Notes under the pieces: generated by a model
Told to the model about the DNA's origin: nothing
The model's input: the letters and a program-made list of their open reading frames with translations, nothing else
Databases searched by the model: none
Program-made: the position numbers and the translations under genes
Shown: positions 34,409 to 41,776 of the stretch, in pieces
How the letters are laid out: each line of letters begins with the position of its first letter
Position numbering within the stretch: position 1 is the first letter of the stretch
Source of the DNA: Bacteroidales bacterium
GTDB taxonomy: Bacteria > Bacteroidota > Bacteroidia > Bacteroidales > UBA932
Assembly (NCBI GenBank): GCA_017619675.1
Contig: JAFZRX010000003.1
Location: 62,001-126,000, forward strand
DNA: 64,000 nucleotides
Direction: 5' to 3'

Positions 34409-35650
34409 TTATTCGAGCATGAAATTGATGAACCAGTCCAGGTCCGCCTTGCTGATGGCGTATTCCGGGAAGGCCGTGTTGAGGTATGTGTAGGCCTGTT
34501 TCTGGAGGCGTTTGTCCGGATCCGGCTCATTTACTTCCATTGTGGTGAAGCCGCGGCCGTAGAATCCGTAACCGGAGGTGAGGACATTCTTGGCGCTGCG
34601 GGTCTGGCCGGTGCCTTCGGAAGAAAGGGAGGTGAGTTCATAGTCCAGGGCTATGTCTCCGCCTTTCATTCCCAGGAGGGCCTCTATTATCATTGCCACG
34701 GCGCCGGTGCGGTCAGCGCCGGAGCGGCAGTGGAATGCCACGTGGCGGCCCTTCCTGAGTTCCTGGATGATCCAGGCCACGTCACGCACTATGGCGGGGT
34801 CGTCGAAGGGGTTGTGGAGGGCCAGGTCGGTCATTATCTGGCAGTAGTCAGCGCCGGGGATCTTGGTGAGGCCAAGGGAGCGGGTGTGGGTCATGCACTG
34901 GTTGCCCCAGAGGCCTTCGTTAGTGACACCGCGGAGGTCCATGTCGGCATCGATGCCCACGAACTGGAGAGCTTTTACGGACTCGTTGTGGAGGGTGTAT
35001 CGGGCGGGATCGCCAATCTGGGTCTGGGCTGCCTGGTGGAGGGGGTTGCGGCATCGGTCTCCGCCGCAGTTGTCACCGTAGGCGCCATGGTATTCGCCGT
35101 CAATGCTTCCGGTGCGGAAGAGCAGGCCGTAGCGGACCTTGCGGCCGTCTATTGTGGACCATCCGCCAAGGTCGCGGGCGTTGACGCAGTCCCTGATGTT
35201 GAGCATGCGTACAAGGCCTTCCGTGCGGAACTGGCCCTTGAGGACGGTCTTTGAGCCACTCTTGACCCGATATGTGTAGTACCTTTGGGGTATCAGGTTG
35301 GTCATCTGGAACTTGGTGCCCCTGACGGTTTCAGAGAGCACGGCTTTGCCTTTCTTGCCGGCCTTGCGGCTTTCGAACAGGGTGACGGTGTAGGTCCCGT
35401 CAGAGGTCCCCTTCCAGTTTATCTCAACTGTCACGGGTTTGTCCCAGGCGAACCTTTCAGGGAATGCCTGCCTGTTGTCAAAGTGGCTGGACTGGGTGCC
35501 GAAGCCGCTGTACGGCCCCATGGACATGAATTTCCGGACCACCTGGTTCTCCAGGTTCACTACCGGAATGCCCTTGGAGTAAGACTGCTGGCAGACGCCT
35601 GAAAGCAGCAGGGCCAGCGCGGCCGCAAGGGGGAAGGATCTTTTTAGCAT
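34409..35650 (-). CDS. Secreted dual-specificity/tyrosine-type phosphatase (Y_phosphatase3-like)
   Basis: 413 residues with signal peptide (ALALLLSGVCQQSYS). An N-terminal fibronectin-III-like segment (~70-140, 'VTVEINWKGTSDGTYTVTLFES' in part) precedes the phosphatase domain: 'NARDLGGW', 'LLFRTGSID', and the CX5R loop 'HCRSGADRTG'. It is the first gene of the minus-strand operon with SGNH, esterase, GH29 and GH43. Extracellular phosphatases of this kind occur in bacteria, but a role in glycan use is not established. The substrate is unknown. Confidence 0.88.
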   Translation of the reverse strand: MLKRSFPLAAALALLLSGVCQQSYSKGIPVVNLENQVVRKFMSMGPYSGFGTQSSHFDNRQAFPERFAWDKPVTVEINWKGTSDGTYTVTLFESRKAGKKGKAVLSETVRGTKFQMTNLIPQRYYTYRVKSGSKTVLKGQFRTEGLVRMLNIRDCVNARDLGGWSTIDGRKVRYGLLFRTGSIDGEYHGAYGDNCGGDRCRNPLHQAAQTQIGDPARYTLHNESVKALQFVGIDADMDLRGVTNEGLWGNQCMTHTRSLGLTKIPGADYCQIMTDLALHNPFDDPAIVRDVAWIIQELRKGRHVAFHCRSGADRTGAVAMIIEALLGMKGGDIALDYELTSLSSEGTGQTRSAKNVLTSGYGFYGRGFTTMEVNEPDPDKRLQKQAYTYLNTAFPEYAISKADLDWFINFMLE

Positions 35651-35673
35651 ATAGAATGTGGTTAGTGGCTACT

Positions 35674-35681
35674 CAAAGATA
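35674..35681 (-). promoter_or_regulatory. -7 box TATCTTTG for the phosphatase-SGNH-esterase-GH29-GH43 operon
   Basis: TAnnTTTG match on the minus strand, 24 nt before the ATG at 35650. Divergent from the glycerate kinase start at 35705; the two promoters would overlap. Confidence 0.6.
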
Positions 35682-35704
35682 AGAATAATTGCTAAATTTC
35701 AGTC

Positions 35705-36856
35705 GTGAAAATTGTAGTAGCTCCAGATTCATTTAAGGGCTCGCTTTCTGCGGCGGAGGTGGCGGAGGCGGTGAGCGCCGCCCTGGCCCAGGCTATGCCT
35801 GGGTGCGAGGCGCGATGCCTGCCTATTTCCGACGGTGGGGAGGGGTTGGTGCAGGCACTTGCGCCGGCGCTGGGCGCTTCCCTGGTTTCAGCCAGGGTGC
35901 ATGACCCTTTGGGAAGGATGATATACCCTTCGTACGCGGTGGCGGGGGAGACCGCAGTCATTGAAATGGCTGAGGCCAGCGGCCTCTGCCTGGTCCGCGA
36001 AGAGGAGCGGGACATAATGGCCGCGGACAGCCGCGGGTTGGGAGAGTTGATTGCCGATGCGCTGGGCCGCGGATGCAAGGATTTCCTTATAGGCATAGGC
36101 GGAAGCGCCACCAATGACGCGGGAACGGGAATGCTGCACGCGTTGGGTTGGAAGTTCTTTGACGCCGATGGCGTGGAACTGCGGCCGGGAGGCGGCAGTC
36201 TGGAGCGCATGGCGCGGATAGACGGATCCGCAGCCGACGGGCGCCTGCGCGAAGCGCGCTTCCGCGTTGCGTGCGACGTGGACAACCCGTTCTATGGGCC
36301 TGATGGCGCCGCGGCGGTCTTCGCCCCTCAGAAAGGGGCGGACCCGCAGCAGGTGGAGGCCCTTGACCGGGGGCTGCGCAATTTCGCGCGCCTGGTGCGC
36401 GAGGGCGCATGCGTTGACCTCCAGGCGGTGCCGGGAAGCGGCGCGGCCGGGGGAGTCGGAGGAGCACTGAACGCCTTCCTGGCCGCGCCGCTCCTCCCGG
36501 GCGCCCACCTGGTCCTGGATGCGCTGGGCTTTGACGCCCAGGCCGCCGACGCTGACCTGGTCATCACCGGCGAGGGCTGCATGGACGCCCAGAGCCTTCA
36601 CGGCAAGGCCTGCTTTGCAGTGCTGGAGCACTGCCGCAGGCTGGCCGTTCCGGCCGTCGCCCTGTGCGGCATCGTCAAAGACTCAGCCCGCCTTGGCTCC
36701 GCCGGCTTCAAAAAAATCCTCCCGGTGAAGCCGGGAGGACAGTCATTGTCAGAAGCGATGCGTCCGGATGTGGCCGCGGCCAACATCCGTGCCGCCGTAA
36801 TCAGTCTATTTGGCCCAGGCGGCTCCCTCCGGAGTCCTTCTCCAGGCGAAATATGA
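35705..36856 (+). CDS. glxK: Glycerate kinase (GlxK/GarK type)
   Basis: 383 residues, starting with GTG at 35705 ('MKIVVAPDSFKGSLSAAEVAEA', in part). Family marks: 'DSFKGSLSA', 'PISDGGEG', 'GIGGSATNDAGTGML' and 'DLVITGEGCMDAQSLHGK'. It makes 2- or 3-phosphoglycerate from glycerate with ATP in the cytosol. TAAATTTC 35693-35700 may act as its -7 box, leaving almost no leader. Codon use is more GC-rich than the neighbours. Its last 51 bp overlap the 3' end of the convergent carboxylesterase. Confidence 0.95.
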   Translation: MKIVVAPDSFKGSLSAAEVAEAVSAALAQAMPGCEARCLPISDGGEGLVQALAPALGASLVSARVHDPLGRMIYPSYAVAGETAVIEMAEASGLCLVREEERDIMAADSRGLGELIADALGRGCKDFLIGIGGSATNDAGTGMLHALGWKFFDADGVELRPGGGSLERMARIDGSAADGRLREARFRVACDVDNPFYGPDGAAAVFAPQKGADPQQVEALDRGLRNFARLVREGACVDLQAVPGSGAAGGVGGALNAFLAAPLLPGAHLVLDALGFDAQAADADLVITGEGCMDAQSLHGKACFAVLEHCRRLAVPAVALCGIVKDSARLGSAGFKKILPVKPGGQSLSEAMRPDVAAANIRAAVISLFGPGGSLRSPSPGEI

Positions 36857-38347
36857 ATCCATTACCCATAGTGATTTCTCATCCGGGACAGGGCCTGCGA
36901 ACGGCTTGTCGCCGGTAAGGTACATTGCCTTGGAATCCTCCAGGGTGAACTCAGGCCACTGAGGCAGGCCTTCGCCGTTAGGATCTCCGTATTTGGCGAA
37001 GTTGGTCCAGTAGTCTCCCATTATGTCAGAAAGGGCCTTGTTGGTGGCCATTGACTCGTCAGGATTCTGGAATACGAACGCTACGTCCTGGCCGTGAGGC
37101 GATGCCTGGCCGTACCTTGGAGAATCCTCCGGATAATCCGGATGCTGGTCAAAGTAATACAGGAACACGTTCGCCTTGCCTTTCTCTTTCTGCAGGCGGC
37201 ACCAGATCCAGGTATGCCATCCAAAGGCGGCGTCCCTCATAAGGTCGCGTCCGCTCTTAGGAACTGTGGTTTCAGTAACGGGATAAGCCTCCAAAAGTTT
37301 GTCAGTGAAAGGTCCGAACCTCTCCTCGATTGATGCCCTGTGCAGTTTTGGATCCCTCTCGCGTGAGAAGCTTGCGCCCTCGTCAGAGTTGTATCCCACC
37401 AGGATGTTCACGTCGTTGAAGTTTCCGCTCTCGTACATGCGGTACTGGTCGTCAGGAATAACGTAGCCGTCCACGCAAGGCCATGCGCCGCCCGTAACGG
37501 GGCCGCCCACGAACTTGGCGGCGTCAATGGCGCGCAGGTCAGCAATGGAGCTTGCGCCCATTGCGGCTGCGAAAGCCTCGCCGTCCTTCTCAGCCACGCT
37601 CAAAAGTTTCATGTTCTCTCCCGGATAGGAAGTGGGCCTATAAGGCCCAAAGGATCCGCCGCTCTGAGATATCGCGCTGCGGAACAGTCCCTTTGCCAGC
37701 GGCGATGCGCACAGCATGCTTACAGAGATGCCTCCTGCTGACTCTCCAAAGATTGTCACGTTGCCAGGGTCTCCGCCAAACTTGGCGATGTTGTTCTGCA
37801 CCCACTTGAGGGCCGCAATCTGGTCCAGGATTCCATAGTTTCCGGAAACACCCTCCGGGTTCTCCTTGCTCAGTTCAGGATGGGCCAGGTATCCGAGCCA
37901 GCCCACGCGGTAGTTGATGGTCACAAGGATCACGCCCTTGCGAGCCAGCGGGGCTCCGTCAAACTGTGCTGCGTTTCCTCCGCTGAATCCGCCTCCGTAA
38001 ATCCATACCATTACAGGCATCTTGTCCTTTGGAGACTTTGCGGGGCTCCAGATGTTCAGGTAAAGGCAGTCCTCGCTGAAAGCGTCCATGTTGCGGGCGC
38101 CCTGGATAGGGCCCTTGCTGAATTCCGACGCGTCACGCACGCCGTCCCATGGGATAACCGGCTGCGGAGCCTTCCACCTGAGGTCTCCCACAGGCGGTGC
38201 GGCAAACGGAATGCCCTTGTAAATTGCCATTTCTTCATTTACTACGCCCTGTATCATACCTCCTTCCACTTTCACCAGTCCCGGCTGGGATTTGGCGCAG
38301 GAGCAAAGGGCGCCAAGCGCTAAGGCTAAGAAAATCAGTTTTTTCAT
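36806..38347 (-). CDS. Type-B carboxylesterase (lipoprotein)
   Basis: 513 residues. The signal has lipobox 'LGALCSC'. The carboxylesterase family is clear: 'GIPFAAPPVGDLRW', 'SEDCLYLNIWSP', 'MVWIYGGGFSGGN' (oxyanion), the nucleophile Ser in 'FGESAGGISVSM', a Glu in 'GYNSDEGASFSRE' and a His in 'YGQASPHGQDVAFVF'. Acts on esters in the envelope; the substrate could be feruloyl or acetyl groups. The 3' end overlaps glxK by 51 bp. Confidence 0.93.
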   Translation of the reverse strand: MKKLIFLALALGALCSCAKSQPGLVKVEGGMIQGVVNEEMAIYKGIPFAAPPVGDLRWKAPQPVIPWDGVRDASEFSKGPIQGARNMDAFSEDCLYLNIWSPAKSPKDKMPVMVWIYGGGFSGGNAAQFDGAPLARKGVILVTINYRVGWLGYLAHPELSKENPEGVSGNYGILDQIAALKWVQNNIAKFGGDPGNVTIFGESAGGISVSMLCASPLAKGLFRSAISQSGGSFGPYRPTSYPGENMKLLSVAEKDGEAFAAAMGASSIADLRAIDAAKFVGGPVTGGAWPCVDGYVIPDDQYRMYESGNFNDVNILVGYNSDEGASFSRERDPKLHRASIEERFGPFTDKLLEAYPVTETTVPKSGRDLMRDAAFGWHTWIWCRLQKEKGKANVFLYYFDQHPDYPEDSPRYGQASPHGQDVAFVFQNPDESMATNKALSDIMGDYWTNFAKYGDPNGEGLPQWPEFTLEDSKAMYLTGDKPFAGPVPDEKSLWVMDSYFAWRRTPEGAAWAK

Positions 38348-38366
38348 AATATGAGTGGTATAAAAA

Positions 38367-38849
38367 TCAGAATGCCGCTATAATGTAATACATCATCAAA
38401 CCGGAACAGATAATGTTTATTCCGGTGGTGCACATAAAACCAGCAAAGGCCCCGATGGATGCCTTGAAAGACTTCCATACGCCTTTGTCGTCAAAGATGA
38501 AATCCGCCAGGAAGGCTCCCAGGAGGCTTCCCACTATCATTCCGATGGGAGGGATGAACATGCCGGCGAAAAGGCCTATGATGGCACCCCTGGAGGCGTA
38601 CTTGCTGCCGCCCGTCAACTTGGTGGTGTAAGCGGGAATTACATACGCGACAATAGACGCTATTATCACCACCACCAGCCAGATGATCAGCGCCTTTGTG
38701 GTGATGGGGTCGCCTTTGCCCGCGCGTCCGTAGAAGAACATCAGCAACATGCCAAGCCAACTTACCGGAGGTCCCGGTATTCCCGGAAACAGGCTGCCTA
38801 TAATGCCTATCACTCCGGCGACCACAGCAAGAATTGCCAAAACTATCAT
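38367..38849 (-). CDS. DUF456-family small membrane protein
   Basis: 160 residues with four to five hydrophobic helices. 'GIIGSLFPGIPGPPVSWLGML' (in part) and 'GAIIGLFAGMFIPPIGMIVGSLLGAFLAD' (in part) give the glycine-rich DUF456 pattern. No known function. 19 bp upstream of the carboxylesterase on the same strand; possibly cotranscribed. Confidence 0.88.
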   Translation of the reverse strand: MIVLAILAVVAGVIGIIGSLFPGIPGPPVSWLGMLLMFFYGRAGKGDPITTKALIIWLVVVIIASIVAYVIPAYTTKLTGGSKYASRGAIIGLFAGMFIPPIGMIVGSLLGAFLADFIFDDKGVWKSFKASIGAFAGFMCTTGINIICSGLMMYYIIAAF

Positions 38850-38865
38850 AATCCCAATTTCTTAG

Positions 38866-38873
38866 TATATTTG
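38866..38873 (+). promoter_or_regulatory. -7 box TATATTTG for the Xaa-Pro aminopeptidase operon
   Basis: Exact TAnnTTTG match 31 nt before the ATG at 38905; no clear -33 TTTG. Confidence 0.6.
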
Positions 38874-38904
38874 TAAAGATAACCAAAGAATAAAGAAAAG
38901 GGAT

Positions 38905-40284
38905 ATGTTTTCCAAGGAAATTTACCTCAAGAGACGCCGCGAACTGGCCGCAAAAATGGCGGAAGAAGGCGGAATAGCAGTATTTCTGGGCAATGTAGAG
39001 GCTCCGGCGCAGTACGGGGACAACTGCTACAAATGGCGCCAGAACAGCACCTGGCTGTATTATTTCGGCATTGACGAGCCGCGCTTTGCCGCAGTCATCG
39101 ACCTTGACAGCGGCAAGGAAACCATCTTTGCTGATGACTTTGAGGTAGACGACATCATATGGATGGGCCCCATGCCCTCCGTCGCCAGCCTGGCAGCAGG
39201 CGTAGGCGTCGAGAACAGCGCCCCGTATTCCAAGCTGGACTGGGTAGTGTCTGAGGCAATAGTCAAGGGCCGCAAGATTCATATCATCCCGCAGTATCGC
39301 TACTACAACAAGCTCAAGATGCAGCAGCTGGGCATTACGGAGACTTCCGAGGCCCTGGTACGCGCCATCGTCTCAATGAGGCTTGTGAAGGAAGACTTTG
39401 AGATTGCGGAACTGGACGATGCCTGCGACCTTGGACAGCAGATGCACACAATAGGGCGCAAGTGCATAAAGCCGGGCGTCATCGAGCAGGAAATTGTGGG
39501 CAACATGGAAGGAATGGCCCTATGCAAGGGCTGGGGCGTTTCTTTCCCTACAATCCTCACCCAGCACGGAGAGATCTTCCACTGCCACTCCCACGAGAAT
39601 GTCATAGAGCCGGGCAAACTCCTGGTAATTGACGCGGGAGTCGAAAACAACAACCATTACGCTTCTGATTTCACCAGGACATATCCTACCGGCGGCAAGT
39701 TCACCACAAAGCAGAGGGAGATATACCAGATAGTTTACGAGTGCAACGAACTCGCATTCTCCCTCACCAAGCCGGGAACCGCATACAGGGATGTCCACCT
39801 GGCAATGGCCGCGCACATGCTGGAGTGCCTCAAGGCACTCGACCTGGTGCGCGGAGACGTTCCCCAGATGGTAGCCGACGGCATTGCCGGCCTCTTCATG
39901 CCTCACGGCCTGGGCCACAACATGGGAATGGACGTGCATGACATGGAAGACCTTGGAGAGGACCTGGTAGGATACGACAACGACCAGAAGCGCTCCAAGC
40001 AGCTCGGCCTGGGCAGCCTTCGCATGGCAAGGCGCCTGGTTCCGGGCAACGTGGTCACCGACGAGCCGGGAATCTACTTCATCCCCGCCCTTATTGAGAA
40101 ATGGAAGAACGAAGGCAAGGCAAAGGACATAGTGAACTACGCCAAGCTGGAGTCATACTATAACTTTGGCGGAATCCGCCTTGAAGACGACGTGCTTGTA
40201 ACCCCTGACGGAGCCCGCAGGCTTGGCCCCAACAGGCTTCCAATAGCACCGGACGATATTGAAACAGTAATGAGCCAGGAATAA
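38905..40284 (+). CDS. pepP: Xaa-Pro aminopeptidase (M24B)
   Basis: 459 residues without signal peptide. An N-terminal AMP_N domain ('RRRELAAKMAEEGGIAVFLGN', in part) precedes the pita-bread metallopeptidase fold. Metal ligands are visible: Asp in 'VIDAGVE' and 'YASDFTRTYP', His in 'MPHGLGHNMGMDVHD', Glu in 'TDEPGIYF' and in 'GGIRLEDDVLVT'. It removes N-terminal residues before proline. First of three closely packed genes (fabG after 2 bp). Confidence 0.95.
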   Translation: MFSKEIYLKRRRELAAKMAEEGGIAVFLGNVEAPAQYGDNCYKWRQNSTWLYYFGIDEPRFAAVIDLDSGKETIFADDFEVDDIIWMGPMPSVASLAAGVGVENSAPYSKLDWVVSEAIVKGRKIHIIPQYRYYNKLKMQQLGITETSEALVRAIVSMRLVKEDFEIAELDDACDLGQQMHTIGRKCIKPGVIEQEIVGNMEGMALCKGWGVSFPTILTQHGEIFHCHSHENVIEPGKLLVIDAGVENNNHYASDFTRTYPTGGKFTTKQREIYQIVYECNELAFSLTKPGTAYRDVHLAMAAHMLECLKALDLVRGDVPQMVADGIAGLFMPHGLGHNMGMDVHDMEDLGEDLVGYDNDQKRSKQLGLGSLRMARRLVPGNVVTDEPGIYFIPALIEKWKNEGKAKDIVNYAKLESYYNFGGIRLEDDVLVTPDGARRLGPNRLPIAPDDIETVMSQE

Positions 40285-40286
40285 TC

Positions 40287-41033
40287 ATGGGACTTTTAGA
40301 CGGAAAGGTTGCCCTCATAACGGGCGCCGCCAGAGGAATAGGGAAGGCGATAGCCCTCAAGTTCGCCTCGGAAGGCGCTGACATAGCCTTCACGGATCTT
40401 GAAATAAACGATGTTGCAAAGGAGACCATAGCGGAACTGGAGGCCTTTGGCCACAAGGTAAAGGCATACGCGTCTAACGCCGCTGACTTTGAGCAGACGC
40501 ATCAGGTGGTGGAGGAAATCCAGAAGGAGTTCGGCCGCATTGACATCCTGGTGAACAACGCCGGCATCACGCGCGACGGCCTCATGCTGCGCATGGAGGA
40601 GAAGCAGTGGGATGCGGTCCTCACCGTGAACCTCAAATCGGCGTTCAACTTCATCCACGCGCTTACGCCAATCATGGCAAGGCAGCGCGGCGGCAGCATC
40701 ATCAACATGTCCTCAGTGGTGGGCGTGTCGGGCAACGCCGGACAGTGCAATTACTCCGCCTCCAAGGCGGGACTCATCGGCCTTACAAAGTCGATAGCCA
40801 AGGAGATGGGACCGCGCGGGATCAGGGCTAACGCCATCGCGCCGGGATTCATCGTCACGGAAATGACGGCGGCGCTGCCGCAGGAGGTGCGTGACCAGTG
40901 GGTCAAGACAATCCCGCTCAGGCGCGGAGGCACCCCGGAAGACGTGGCAAACGTGGCGCTTTTCCTGGCCAGCGACCTGTCTTCCTATGTCAGCGGCCAG
41001 GTAATCAACTGTTGCGGAGCCATGGCGTGCTGA
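40287..41033 (+). CDS. fabG: 3-oxoacyl-[acyl-carrier-protein] reductase
   Basis: 248 residues. Classic FabG: 'LITGAARGIGKAIA', 'LVNNAGITRDGLMLRM', 'IINMSSVVGVSGNAGQ', catalytic 'NYSASKAGLIG', and 'RGIRANAIAPGFI.TEMT'. The end 'VSGQVINCCGAMAC' is typical. Reduces 3-ketoacyl-ACP with NADPH in fatty acid synthesis. Its TGA overlaps the ComF-like ATG (TGATG). Confidence 0.96.
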   Translation: MGLLDGKVALITGAARGIGKAIALKFASEGADIAFTDLEINDVAKETIAELEAFGHKVKAYASNAADFEQTHQVVEEIQKEFGRIDILVNNAGITRDGLMLRMEEKQWDAVLTVNLKSAFNFIHALTPIMARQRGGSIINMSSVVGVSGNAGQCNYSASKAGLIGLTKSIAKEMGPRGIRANAIAPGFIVTEMTAALPQEVRDQWVKTIPLRRGGTPEDVANVALFLASDLSSYVSGQVINCCGAMAC

Positions 41034-41776
41034 TGGACCCCCTGTTTGCTAAACTTGACTTGAAAACTACTTGCAGGGCATTGGCAGATTTGCTGATGCC
41101 CCGTTTGTGTATAGTCTGCGGCCGCCCGCTGAACATGCGCGAAGAGCATATCTGCCTTGGCTGCGAGATGGATTTCCCCTACACCCGTTTTTGGGAGAGC
41201 ACCCACAACGCCATGGCGGACGAATTCAATTCCCGAATCGTGGTGCCGGAGGGCGTTCGCGAGCGTTATTGCTACGCGGCGGCGCTGTTCTTCTATAATT
41301 CACAGTCCAACTACCGCAACATAGCGCGCGAACTGAAATACAATTTCCGGATCGCCCAGGGGAAGGTCTTTGCCCGGAGGCTGGGCGATGCGCTGGCGGG
41401 CGCTGAGCATTTTGCCGATGTGGACGCCGTGGTGCCGGTGCCGCTCCACTGGACCCGTCGCTGGAAGAGGGGATACAACCAGGCAGAAGTGATTGCCAGG
41501 GAGGTGGCGGAGGCCCTGGGCGCGCCCCTGCGCACGGACATCCTGTCCAAGCCCCGCCGCAGGTCTTCCCAGGTCCGCTCCAACGCGCAGGCGCGCGCCG
41601 GAATCTCCGGGGCATTCAAAGCGGATGTGCCGGAGGGCATCCGGCACATCCTGCTTGTCGATGACACTTTCACTACGGGCTCCACGCTTGCGGCGTGTCA
41701 TGCCGCGCTGCGCCAATGCGTCCCGGGGGACGTGCGCATCAGCGCGGCCACCCTGGCGTTCGTGCGGAACCGCTAA
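41033..41776 (+). CDS. ComF-family phosphoribosyltransferase-like protein
   Basis: 247 residues. N-terminal zinc-ribbon-like Cys pairs ('PRLCIVCGRPL', 'HICLGCEMDF'), followed by a PRTase fold: 'VDAVVPVPLHWTRRWKRGYNQAEVIA', given here in part, and the PRPP loop 'LLVDDTFTTGST'. ComF proteins take part in DNA uptake or handling; the enzymatic role is unclear. Start chosen for overlap with fabG. Ends in a 4-bp CTAA that it shares with the convergent GH3 stop. Confidence 0.9.
   Translation: MDPLFAKLDLKTTCRALADLLMPRLCIVCGRPLNMREEHICLGCEMDFPYTRFWESTHNAMADEFNSRIVVPEGVRERYCYAAALFFYNSQSNYRNIARELKYNFRIAQGKVFARRLGDALAGAEHFADVDAVVPVPLHWTRRWKRGYNQAEVIAREVAEALGAPLRTDILSKPRRRSSQVRSNAQARAGISGAFKADVPEGIRHILLVDDTFTTGSTLAACHAALRQCVPGDVRISAATLAFVRNR

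Noticed and set aside
34397-35254. 285-codon plus-strand ORF opposite the phosphatase
   Set aside because: Antisense shadow; Val/Gly/Glu-rich with no motif, while the minus frame has signal peptide and CX5R loop.
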